A stretch of DNA of 64,000 bases from Turritopsis dohrnii (Eukaryota > Cnidaria > Hydrozoa > Anthoathecata > Oceaniidae): positions 527,758 to 591,757 of the forward strand of contig BQMF02000280.1 in assembly GCA_027922465.2 (NCBI GenBank), written 5' to 3'. The translations under genes were made by a program, and so were the position numbers. Positions 10,379-21,593 of this stretch are shown here, one piece after another (the stretch's first letter is position 1; each line of letters starts with the position of its first letter). The notes beneath the pieces were generated by a model. The model made no database searches, was not told the DNA's origin, and saw nothing but the letters and a program-made list of their open reading frames with translations.

Positions 10379-13109
10379 TAATGAAGTTACAAGATTGTCT
10401 AATTACTTATTTTTCATAACCTTTTTTCTAATTACATTATATGACAGCTAGTAATTACTTCTGAGGATTGCTTACCTATGCCTTTTTTTGGATTCTTTCA
10501 ATGACAATAATTTTTGTGTGCCTAAACCCTAGTTAAGCAGTGCTACTGTTTTGGCTTTCATATTTTTCGATAGTTATATTTAAACAATATTCAAACAGCA
10601 GCCATCCTCCAGAGAAAGGAGAGAATGATTGATCGATAAACAACAAACCTGGTGACACGCTGAACCAGTTCCTTTGGCGATGCTAACCACTGTTCATGTG
10701 CATTTAAAAAAGTATCAAAGGTCTTCTGCGATATTTTGATTACTGTTTCTTCATTATTATTTCTAGGAAAATGAAGAAAGCATTCCATCTTAAAGCTATC
10801 CCCTAACAACGTGGCGAACAATTATTTATCATAACTAAAGTTAGCATCTTTAGTTTTTTTAACGATATTATTTACCAACAAGAAATAATAAGCACATTTT
10901 AATAGCAAGCGCCACCGAAAGATAAGTCTGTAAAATATTCACTAGAACATAAAACTTATAATCGTTCACATACGAAACAAAACGATAGACCCGATAAACT
11001 GGAACTTTAGACCCAATTTACAAACAAAGGGACCAGGTTATGAGTGGGAACTTTTTTGTTCTGTTATCAGTAATATTTAACTCGAGGATTTCTGCATAGA
11101 AACTGTGGTCTGCGAGTTGTACAGCGGGCATGACAAGTTTTTGTGGCACAGACGCCGGCTTAACTCTGCATGTTTGTTTACGTTTTATTTTGCTTTTTTC
11201 TTTCGAAAGAAATCGATCGCTGCAAAGTTCCACCAATAAGACGGAGGTCATAGATTTAACAAAACTCTGTTATTGAGCATTCAGATGATATATTAAAATT
11301 TTAATATATTTGTTGATGTACCAAAATCTTAAGTACAAAGAATACATCAAGTTGGGACTAGTTTGGCAATGGGATTATTGCCAATAACAAAAATGTTGTG
11401 GATTTTACCCCCGTCCGCCAATTAAGTAACCACGTGTAAGTTAAAAAATGAACACAAAAAATGGCGTTGTTGTGAAAGATAATCGCGGGAGTTTACTTGT
11501 GGCAGAAATTTACTCTGTACACATTTATTTGGCGGAAGTAAACATTTTCTTGATGGGAAAGGATTAAAATTATTATTTTTTAAGGTTTTCAATAATCCGC
11601 AAAAATGTTTTAAAATCGAAAATTTTAGTCGGTAGCTACCTGACTGTCTGTTTATCAAATGATTGCCTATTTTGTTGAATTTTTATATTGATTGGTTGAT
11701 TAGATTAAATTGTTTTCCCTAGTGTGACCAGCAAGGAGTGCAGCTCGTATATTAGACGGACTAAAAGAGACAGTTATCAAACTCATTCATGTAGCGGTAA
11801 ACTTTGTTACTTGTTATGAAAATGAAGGAAATACTGAGGACCGGTTATACAAAATAATCAAACAAGCGACCAATTGCGCGAATGCCTAGAACCAACGACC
11901 AAAACCAACAAGCACATGTACGCCTGAAACCACCGACTATAACCAATGACCAATTGCGCGAACAGCTAAAACCAACGCCGGAAACGGACGGCGACTTATG
12001 ACCCCGTGGCCCCTGATATTTCTCTCTTATTATGAACCCAACGAAGAATTACAATGCACATGATATAAAGCCACGTGTGCTAACATAATACACTAATAAG
12101 ATTAATAAATGAACACAATGGCGCCACCGATCCGAAAGTTAGCGTCGCATATTTTAACAGTTGTTTGTTTGTTCGTTTGTTTTGTTATTGCTGTCTGTTG
12201 AAGTTGCAAAGGTGAAACATTAATTACAAGCAGCTTCTAATATTTTACTTTTCCCATTCGTGTCAAGTCTCCAGTGGAATATCAATGATGTCATAATTCT
12301 TTAATCGCTAATTTTTACACAGGTTTGCGAAGGCACCGATGACGTCTACACATTTAAGAGACTGTAACTTTTGGTGTAGACAAAATTACGTCAAGGTTTA
12401 TATATGTTTTTTACCTAAAATTTCAAGGTCTTTCAGTTGGCATCAATCAATGATATTTGAAAAATTCGAGAAAAAAATCTTTTCCTTACCACCTGTGACG
12501 TCATATGGAAAAAAAGGGTTTTTGGTCCTGGCAACCCTATTTGGTGCTTAGAGACTAACCAGTAAACATTTTTGTAACAAGAGGTATTTGAGCTTTCTAA
12601 ATGATTTATGATTAATCTGCATCCCGCCACCTTTGTTTTGACTGTAGCGCCCTGACTATATTCTTATAAAAAGGCGTGTAGGTATAATCGATTAAACGCC
12701 CAACTGTTTTCTACTAATCACCCTTCATAGATCAGCAATTGATGTTAATCATCCAAACACGCCCACCATGTACACATAACGGTTCACATTAGGGTTCATA
12801 TTAGATCCATAAACAAAATTTATTAAATGGACATCTCTTGAAATTGGCTAAGTATCTCCATGTTAAAAAATGTTTGAATAACAAAACAAATGAAGTATTG
12901 GAAGCTGTTACTAAAATATGAATCAAGTTCAGAAAAGGAAAATAACAAACTACATTGAAAACAACTGTTAGACAAAAGATGCCCTGCGATAAAACCATAT
13001 AGCAAGAATTGCATTCACATTGAGAATTGCTGATACCTGTAATGTTGTTAAGATGATAGTTTCTTAAAGATAAAGGATTGAAAATTTAAATATGAATATC
13101 TCTACAGCG
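10379..13109. other. no gene recognised
   Basis: No domain-bearing frame seen. Short frames at 10591-10821, 11018-11251 and 11422-11658 (minus) show no recognisable motif. Confidence 0.3.
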
Positions 13110-13112
13110 TAA

Positions 13113-13572
13113 AGTGCTATTTCCACGACCGCTTTTGATCGAAATATTTCGAGCGAAATTTTAGAGAACAATTTCTGCCAGAAATATTTCGATCATAGAA
13201 TTCCACATAAAAGAGTTAAACTTAATTAGCTGGTTTTCATATTCAATAGGAGATTAAAATACAGAAGTTATTTCGAAGGCAACCACAAGCAGAAACCGTC
13301 TGCTATAATTCTTTTTTCTGAATTGTTCGACGGAATTGCTATTCAATAGTTTAATTTAATACACAAAGTGTCAACACATTTTTCACCATTTTGATTGGAC
13401 GAATATTTTTTCGCAAAGCGATTTCGATAGGGAGTTGAAATTATTTTAACTCACATTCGCACAGTAGAGGAAAGAAATTTTTCGCTCGAAAACCAGAAAA
13501 CATTTAATGCGCATGCTCAATTTTTTTCTCCGTCGAAATATTTCGATCAAAAAAGGTCGTGGAAATAGCGCT
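13113..13572. mobile_element. PIF/Harbinger-type MITE
   Basis: Ends AGTGCTATTTCCACGACC and the inverted AGCGCTATTTCCACGACC, flanked by TAA on both sides. Internal sequence repeats GAAATATTTCGATC-like palindromes and has no coding capacity. Confidence 0.8.
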
Positions 13573-13795
13573 TAAGGAAAGCTTTCCAGGTCTCTTGAGT
13601 TTTTTTTGTTTTCTTTGTTGTTGTTTTTTTGTTTTTTTTACATAAAATAACAGCTTTCACAAAAATACAAGCTTTGTCTGTCGAGAAAAACATAACAGGA
13701 ATGGATAGTCCAGACTTTTATTTATTTTGGTTTGTTTTTGTTTTCAGTTTTCGAGTGTGTGTAACAACTGCTCAAACAAGATAATTTTTAATGTC

Positions 13796-14416
13796 TCAGA
13801 TGCTGAGATTGTTCATGGCTGATGTAACACCACCTTCTCGTTTAACCTTCTTTCGTCGCTTTTTTGTCTTTTTCCCACATACATGATCTTTGCAAGCCTC
13901 GCAGATTTCTTTATCGTGTGGCGTTCCATTTCTTTTCCCTCCTCCTCTTTTGCGATACTCTGGCATTTCAAGTCCATGATCCATGATGCCATAAATCTCT
14001 TCTAGAATATAGATCAGCAACTCTTGAAATATCTCCGATATGTATTGGATATGGAAGTTTGGCAACTCGTAATGCTCATTGCAGCGTTTGCATTTTTGAC
14101 CATATTCCTTTCGTTCTATCGTGAGGGTTTCCTCATCCAGTTGAACTGAAAACTCGAGCATTGCTTTCTCTGAAGACCATTGTCTCCCACATTTCTTACA
14201 ATGAAAATTAGCATGATCTGGGAAAAAATAATCCATTACATCGTCAAATTTTCTGTTCGGTTTGAAATCTTCTGATTCTAATGTTTCCTTGAATTCTTTG
14301 AACTTTTCATCCCATATCAATAAATACTGTTTTCTTTTCTTCTTCTGGGATTCTGTCTTGTTCGAAGATTCGTATTTACTATGCCTAAGTTTCATTAAGA
14401 CTTTTAGTTGAACCAT
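13796..14416 (-). CDS. 3CxxC-type zinc-finger protein (RTP/ZAR1-like family)
   Basis: Single-exon, 206 residues. A lysine-rich N-terminus (about 1-50) is followed by the zinc module: FHCKKCGRQWSS, then a beta-strand segment, then GQKCKRCNEHYELP, then a helix (EIFQELLIYILEEIYG), and finally CEACKDHVCG. These three CxxC sites in that order are the signature of zf-3CxxC proteins, known from receptor-transporting proteins and ZAR1. The C-terminus is highly basic (KKTKKRRKKVKREGG), which might act in nuclear targeting or RNA contact. No transmembrane segment is seen, unlike vertebrate RTPs. Exact orthology is not assignable by eye. No neighbouring gene suggests a partner. Confidence 0.75.
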   Translation of the reverse strand: MVQLKVLMKLRHSKYESSNKTESQKKKRKQYLLIWDEKFKEFKETLESEDFKPNRKFDDVMDYFFPDHANFHCKKCGRQWSSEKAMLEFSVQLDEETLTIERKEYGQKCKRCNEHYELPNFHIQYISEIFQELLIYILEEIYGIMDHGLEMPEYRKRGGGKRNGTPHDKEICEACKDHVCGKKTKKRRKKVKREGGVTSAMNNLSI

Positions 14417-14625
14417 TCTGCTAACTTTATTTGTTGTTGTTTTGAATTAATGACACTTTTCTACGCTTACAAAATACTTTTCACGGTTGTATAAGATGTT
14501 TTAATTTATTCAAACTGAATGAGCTTTCTTCTAAGAAAAATTCTTTTACTCGAAATTTGATTGGTTTAAAAAACAATCATATTCTTTCGATTTACTTATT
14601 TACATTTTTTGAACGTTCAGTTTTA

Positions 14626-14720
14626 AGGCCTTTTTTCCACTAGGCGATTTTTCAGCAGTTGGACCTTTCCTTAATCAGAAGAAGAAGATGTCTTTTGCCG
14701 AAAATTCGCCTAAGGGAAAA
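14626..14720. mobile_element. degenerate Harbinger-like MITE fragment
   Basis: A TTA followed by AGGCCTTTTTTCCACTAGGCG resembles the TIR tip shared by other MITEs in the window. A degraded inverted partner (GAAAATTCGCCTAAGGGAAAAG) lies at about 14700-14720. The right boundary is uncertain. Confidence 0.35.
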
Positions 14721-17396
14721 GTACATAATAAAGTCTATTGTCCACTAAAAGCGACTACACGTCGTTTTGTGACAGTGATTTTATGCTTTTTTTTACTATT
14801 GTTAATCAAGTTTTTTTTTTGTTGTATATACATTGAGGTTAGCTTAATGTTTTAAAAGATATCAATTATTTAGTTGCTCTTTATCATCAATTTTGAAAAT
14901 ATTTAGTACAAAAAGGCTTTATCCAGGGATGTGTCACACATTCCTGCTTTATCAGGTACATTCATTATCTTTAAACACAATTATGGCTTGCCTGGTTTTC
15001 TCATTACATGACTTCTTTGTGAATGCTTTCATAATATTTGCAGTTATCATTTTTTTGTAAACTTTTTACAGAAGTAATCTTTCTGTTGACATGCACGGCA
15101 TATTCTTTTTTTATTGTTGATTCAATGCTGCCATCTTGCATATTGCAAACTTGATTCAAACATGGCTACTATGATTGTTTGGAGCAGAGATATATCTGTT
15201 ACTGCTTCAATGTTTAATGTTTAAAACTCAAGGTTTAAAATTAAGAAGTCAATATGAATTCGACGAGAAAATAAACATTAGAAATATCCAGGCTTCTGAT
15301 AATGATATGCAAAGGAAATTTACGGTATAACATAGTCCGATAAACTTAGAAAGACATGATTTCGCCGAACTGTAGTTTTTGAAGAGAGAACCATTTCAGC
15401 ATTTCTCACATAACACGGCACTGTCAAAGCAGTTTTAAGTTAAAAGATGTACTAATAGAAAATTTAACTTAAATTAAGTCATATCTTCAACGCTATGTAT
15501 TAATGTGACATTTTATTTATCTCTCAAATAAAGCTTGATCTTTAGTAATCTACCTGACAATAGTAGCAATATTACGTCATCGTTACATATCACTTACATC
15601 AACACATAGACTGATATTTGATCAATTGAATTGTCGTTAGATTTCTAAAAGGTATTAGCTTCACTGAGAAGTAGCAAAAAAAAACAAGAAAGAGTTACCG
15701 AAATAAAAAGAAAAGTCATTATCTAAACAATGGACAACTTTTAAACAACTTTTCTCATTTCTTTTGTTTTATACCTCCATGTTCGAAGATGTTTACTTTT
15801 CATTCGTCCTTACTATTCAATTTTAATGACTAGTTCCGAAATAATCAGACACAAGTTAGGTCAGAACACAAAAATACAGAAATTACAGGTTTTCGATATG
15901 AACCGTGCGCTATCTGAAAGTGCAGAAGGTCTAACTTACGATAACTCCTAAGGCGAAGATAACAAACCGAAGAATCAGAAACATCAGTACGGTTGATTCT
16001 TGCAGTAACCGATTCTTGCAGTAACTGCGGTATTATGGCGCAGTTACTATCTTTGTTGCTATGAGTTGCCATGAATATTTCAACACTCTATCCTCTGACA
16101 TGTAGTGTAACAATACGAAATGACGGTGTGCGTTCGGTTGTGTTTGTCTTGTTAGAGTTGTACTAGCAACTGAACCAGGAAACAATTTTCGTCTTAATTC
16201 ATTATCTAATTCGAGTTGACAACCCGATCGCTGAAAGTCCACTCACTGCACTGTCTGTAACAAACTTGATTTGGCCACACAAACACTGCCAAAAATCTTT
16301 ACGTTGTTAAGCATCTGTTTGGTCTAAGTTGGGTTACAACTGCTTTGGAAATGCTCTAATTTCGAAAGAGAATGAATCTGAAATTTTGATAGGAACAATT
16401 GCATAAGCTTTCTATCCCCAACTGGGAGTTCTTCCCAGAAATAACCACCGCTAATGACATCGCATCTGCAAATTATTCACCAGCACTGATTCACCAGCAC
16501 TGAGCTACTAATGACTAAAGATGTAATCATGTCTGATGTCTCGTATGAAGAAGGCCCTGGGACTGAAGTGGACATAGATGATGATGTTTTCAATAAGTTA
16601 ACTTATCTGCAATCTAGTAGTATGCATCAAGCCTTAGATGTTGTTTACCAAAAACTGTATTTGCAAGTTTGTCAACACAATCGAATTTAGCAACAAAGCT
16701 AAGACAAACAGATATATGAGCTGTCTTCACATAAACACTACTATGGTTAAATGCTCCGCTTTATTGGATTTCTGCGAAAGCAAGAAATACCTTAAAACCG
16801 GCTCTGTTCTTCTTCTTCTTACACGGCCATTCAAGTATGGAAATTCAGTCTGCGCAATCGCAAACTGAAGTGTGTCAAAATAACGGAAATCCAATATGGC
16901 GGAAGATCGCATTTGGCAGTTTAATTTTTCATGGTTGAGTAGTTCTTTAAAAAACAATATTAACGTTTAGAAATCACATCACTAAGGCGGTTAGGATCTA
17001 GCAAATGCATGGGCACACTAGCTAGAATAAATAAAATTTCAAGTTTTTACGTAATCGTGTCAATATTCTGGCTCGAGTTTCACAGTGTGTTTGAAAGAAA
17101 ATCAATACTACGTATTAAATTTTTTTCTTTTTTGACCATTACAGAGTTTTTACAACTATACAAGACTTATCACTGACTGAAGAAATGATTTTTGAATCTC
17201 GGGAAATATTTTACAATGTCCTGTACTTTTTTTCTGAGAAGTTTTTTTATCCTGAAAAGTGATGCTGAGAAAATCAAAGTTTACAACTGAAGGTAGGTGT
17301 TGAATTTGTATCTGTTAAGGATGTTGACAGAAAAAGGTCATAGAATATGTAGAAATGTGTTAAAGAACAATTAATCGAATCTTAGTGAAGTGCATT
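14721..17396. other. downstream flank of RAG1-like gene; no RAG2-like gene
   Basis: I looked on the plus strand for a convergent Kelch/PHD (RAG2-like) frame and saw none. The only coding-looking item is a 59-residue acidic frame at 16511-16690 (starts MTKDVIMSDVSYEEGPG) of unknown nature. Two short tandem duplications are present: GATTCTTGCAGTAAC near 15995-16026 and ATTCACCAGCACTG near 16476-16503. Confidence 0.4.
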
Positions 17397-20300
17397 TTAC
17401 ATGTCTTTGATGAGTTTCCTTTTCTTCACTACAACAGGAGTGAAAGTTTTGGCAATAGGCTTCACTTTTAGATGGTGTTGCTCAAGCATAACTTTAAGCC
17501 TTGCTGAATGTGGCCTAACAGAAGCATATGTACTCTTTAATCTGTTGAATTCTGGATGTATGCTTTCGCCACCTTGCTCTCCATACAACCCAAGCCCATA
17601 CTTCCACCTTTTCACAAATTGGAGAACATGATCTTCAAGCATATGTAACTTTGGTGTTACAGATTCGTCAGAAAATGTTTCACGAAAGTATGCCATCAAA
17701 TCTGTTATTGCTTTTTCTGTAAAAAGAAGATAATAGTAATTTTAAATAGTATTTTAAAAAATAAAGTATGTAAATAAATGCCAATTGCATCCTAATGAAC
17801 TTGTGTAAGCAAAGGTTACCACAACAATGAATAAGCTAATAATAGATCCATACCTAATTCACAAATTTTCTCATCACAGAAGGCATCACATGAATTCATC
17901 AATGTGTGACATGTAGAATACTTGTGAAAAAGCATTTTAAATTGTTGAGATATAACAATTGCTTCCTTGTGGATATCATTACCAACAAAGCCAAGGTCAT
18001 ATACCTTTTTTGGTATAGCATTGCAAAGTTGTATGATATTTGTTAACTAAAGATATGTTAAAGTAAACTTATATATATTATATATTTCTGAAAAGAAACT
18101 GGGTAACAAATAATTATAAGATTAAAAAAAACAAAAAAAACAATACTTAGACCATTTTATATACCTTAAGCATTTTATTGACATGATTTCCCACAAATGA
18201 TTTTCCATGGTATGCCTGTCTTTCCACTCCAAGATCGTTCAGCACTTTATCCAATAACTGGACAATGGGGCCATCATTGGGATCAAGTTTATTGGCTTTC
18301 TGGAGTTCATCTATTTCTTGCAGCTAAATTAAAAACATGTGTACTTATCATATTGTATTGTAATTATCTCTAGCTATTTGTTGTTGTTTTTATACCTTTT
18401 CTTGTAGTTTTTTATGTAAATGAACTATTCGAGGTTCATAAATTGCTTTTATTCTCTCTTCATTTGCAGGATCTTTCAAGATGTTTACATTGATTGCTTC
18501 ATGGACCAATTTGATTTTATTTTGGAAATCAGCCACAACGTATTCCAAATTTCGTATACTGGCTTGAGTGGAAATGTATGAATTGAAATCACAGTACTCC
18601 AAGCTTCCATTTTTTAATGCTAGAGCTCCTGCAATCTTTACGTCAAGAATATGGCAGTGATCTTCAAGCATGTTGAAGAACTTTAAGTATGTGCCCAATG
18701 AAATATGCAAAGCTGGTAGTGCAACCTGAATTATGAGACTGTATGTTTTACATTTTTATACAAACAATACTTTAAAAAAATTACTGAGTAACTTTACTTG
18801 GTCAATAGGCACATTGAACATTACTTCATCAATTACGTTATTGTGGTGCTTTGCTTTTTTGATGTCTTCACCATCACTTTTAAAAGCTTCATAATTATTT
18901 TGCAAAGACATCAGTGTTCTGTTCAATGACTTTCCTCTGACAGTTAGTGGTTTCTGCATCTCACCATATGTAATATCACAGAATAAACAGCAATGTCTAC
19001 CTAAATTGTTGTAAGTTAACAGTTTTTTACATTAATTTATTGTTGATCACAAGATATTTTAGATATTTACTTATATACCAAAGCAGGCTCAGTATATATA
19101 TATTCATAAAAAATTCATATAATTACCATTAGCTCCTGTTAAGCCATATATAGAACACAGAAACTCATAATCCCCAAAGATAAATACTCGAATACTTCTG
19201 TTTCTAAAAACATATATTGAATTTTGCGGTACAATTATTGAATCTTTGTGATTATATAACTTACATGATATATATATATTATTTTTACCTCCACTTCATT
19301 GTTTGTAGATTATCAATTTGTGATTTAAACCTATTCAAACCTATTTTGAGATTTATTTTATAATCTTTAGCTTCAAATAAACTAAACACCACTGTGTTGC
19401 CAACGCTGTTTGGGTGGAGTGTATTGCAACACTGGTAGGACATTTTGAATGATTTGCCACCATGATCTCCACCGATCTTCACATGAATTTCATTATTCAT
19501 ATTGGTTCTTTCCACAAACTGAGAAAATCTAAAAGCAAACACTCTATTCAGCAGCTTTATTTCTCTTATGTTTTGTAAAGATGGAACTGTAACTTACTCT
19601 TGTAAGGAGTCAAGGTAACAAAAGATATGGTATGGTAGATCCAAGACATAGCCCCAAGGCGCCTCCTTTATTTCATAATGTCCCTTTTTATCCCTTATAT
19701 GAAAACGAAAGGGAGCATTTTCAACAATTATGTCATCACCGCTCCATGCTTTTGCAACCTTTCTTTGTTTAGATTGGGATGCTACATTAATGTTAAATGA
19801 TTTCAACCATCTAAAATAATATTTTCTTTATCAGTGAACTGCTGCTATATATATTAACATTTTCCTATATTTGTATTAATTAATGCGGGATAAATTTTTG
19901 CGATACTTATTTATGCGAAGACCGAAAAAATTGTATATATGCATCTTGATAAAAGTATCAAATCAAGAAAATCGTAAAGTTTTTCAATATTTTTGGGCAC
20001 AAGTTTTTCGAATAATCATAATTGTGATAAGGAAAGTGAAATTCAAAGAAGAAAAAATTTGGACAAATTTTTGCGAGTGCTGCAAATTTGAAAAAATTTT
20101 GCGAGACTAATTCTTGCGAACACCTGTTTTTGAAACAATTTTGGGAGATAAATTTTTATGAATGTTTGTTTTTGAAAGATGATTAATTTTTTCGGAATTG
20201 GGGCCTAATTCGCAAAAATAAGTATCACAAAAATTTATATATATTATTCATATTGCTTGTATATATGGTACATTTTTAATTTTATTAGCACGTACCTTCC

Positions 20301-20588
20301 CATTTTTGTAAGTTTATCCCATGGAATTCCCAAGTTTACTTTCATTGAAACAAGAGCTTCTGCTGAAATCGAGGGTGAAGAGGCATCTGCCAGTTGTAGA
20401 ATTTCATCTTTCTCTTTTTCTTTGAAACTTTTCACTAATTTAGAAGTTTGTGCTATCATTGATGTGGAAGAGCCACCAGTGGCCATCTCAAGCTGTTGTT
20501 TCATGAAGTTATTTCTAATTTGAAGAGTTTTTCTGCAGACTTCGGTTTTACTTTTTATTGCTTTTGGCGTTGATGTTAGTACCAAAGG
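17397..20588 (-). CDS. exons 2-10 of RAG1-like gene: core-like catalytic region
   Basis: Exon 2 contains ALVSMKVNLGIPWDKLTKM, resembling the helical region before the RAG1 catalytic core. Exons 3-4 lead to GGD (D499) and a PNS...FEAKD strand pair. Exon 5 carries FIFGDYEFL (D569). Exon 6 starts with the CxxC knuckle and a Y-E-A-F-K-S segment. Exons 7-9 are helical and contain VERQAYHGKSFVGNHV, and exon 10 holds HMLEDH and GEQGGES. D-D spacing is 70 and D-E about 360, against about 108 and 254 in RAG1, so the insertions differ. A basic tail (VVVKKRKLIKDM) ends the protein. Confidence 0.75.
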
Positions 20589-21593
20589 CTATAATTGTAA
20601 ATCGAAATATTGCCTTATGAGAACTGATAATATTTATTTTTATGAATAATATATATATATACTTACACGAGAACCGCCAGTCATGAATTCAATACTATTA
20701 TTAGGTAAAGTTGATTGAGCCATCTTTGTTTTAATAACATGAAGAGCAGCATCTTCAAATTCCTTAGGTATTTGACTGTCTTGACTCAAATTAAATACCT
20801 CACTCAGAGATGTAGATGATACTGGCGTGTTCAGCAGTGGCCCATTGCAGGTTTTTTCATGCTCGATCTTTTGGTCAAATTCTTGCATTTTGAAAATAAC
20901 CCCGCAATGTAATTGGCACTCTAACTGGAGGCATGAAATCATATCTGCAATAGCTTTTGATGGTAAGACAGATTGGGGAGCAATCAGTTCTTTACAAACT
21001 GGACATTGGCAATTTTTTATTTCCACCCCTTCCACTTTTATCAGCAAGCAATTAAAACATATTGAGTGGTGGCAATTTGTAAGAAGGACAGGTTTGTGCA
21101 TCAAATCCATGCAAACTGGACATATACACAGCTTCAGGTGATTGTTACTTAAAGCAACATGTTTAAGATAACATCCATTTGGGATGTTATCAGATGGAAT
21201 TGATGTACTTAAATTGGAAGACACTTCTTTTGTCCAATACATGTTTTGTGCTGAATACCTCCCAGGGGAAGTTTTCTTTTTAGGTCGCCCGCCTTTTTTA
21301 AATTTTGAGGCAGAATGACACACAACACATTTTAGATGATGTTCACTCCAAGTTATTTCTTGATGCTTAGGTGTTATTTTCTTTTTAATAATATTTTGTA
21401 ACTTGGAGTAACATTTCAGGCATATTTTTGAGGGGTGAATGTGTGGCTGATCTCTACTGACATCAAGCAAAAAGTATGTTTTTAATGACTCTGAGAGTTC
21501 ATTTACATCGAAGACATTGTATTTCTCTTTAGGCAGCATTTGTTGACATGTTCTACATAGCTTCAGTAAGTTGGTTGCATGTTCGTCAGCCAT
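17397..21593 (-). CDS. RAG1-like protein (RAG1 N-terminal zinc region plus RAG1-core-like DDE region)
   Basis: Ten exons joined by GT-AG introns give one uninterrupted 984-residue frame: 20667-21593, 20296-20588, 19598-19810, 19289-19528, 19127-19203, 18798-19000, 18396-18725, 18165-18323, 17854-18046, 17397-17716. All splice phases agree. The N-terminus has CxxC (13/16 and 58/61), CxxC 89/92, GGRP (101-104), a C3HC4 RING (158-200) and a C2H2 (226-249). The second part aligns by eye with the RAG1 core: D499 in KIGGDHGG, D569 in FGDYEFL, CLFCD (588-591), PALH (655-658), H903/H908 and E925/E929 in GEQGGES. RAG1 is a DDE transposase/recombinase cutting at paired signals. Length is near vertebrate RAG1 (about 1040). 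It could be an intact transposon gene or a domesticated one; activity is inferred from retained residues only. Confidence 0.85.
19890..20239. mobile_element. MITE in intron 2 of the RAG1-like gene
   Basis: Inverted ends ATAAATTTTTGCGATACTTA and, at the right, the reverse of the same motif with one change (GTGATACTTATTTTTGCGAA). About 30-bp inverted repeats enclose a non-coding interior with several TTTTGCGA repeats. It sits wholly within the intron between exons 2 and 3. Confidence 0.65.
20667..21593 (-). CDS. exon 1 of RAG1-like gene: N-terminal zinc/RING region
   Basis: This 309-codon exon starts MADEHATNLLKLCRTC and ends at donor GTAAGT in phase 0. In order it shows a ZAD-like pair of cysteine knuckles (LCRTC; IHPSKICLKC), a TWSEHHLKCVVC segment, a basic GGRPKKK stretch, a RING (CPVCMDLMHKP...CHHSIC...CQCPVC) and a trailing C2H2 finger. 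This whole series, with spacing such as IHP-x3-C-x2-C and W-x-H-x3-C-x2-C, matches the non-core part of vertebrate RAG1 and the N-RAG-TP proteins known from molluscs. In RAG1 the RING is an E3 ubiquitin ligase; here all eight zinc ligands are present. Confidence 0.85.

Noticed and set aside
17081..17087. Perfect RAG heptamer CACAGTG 310 bp after the RAG1-like stop
   Set aside because: A 7-bp match is expected by chance within several kilobases; no nonamer at 12 or 23 bp and no inverted partner on the other side of the gene.
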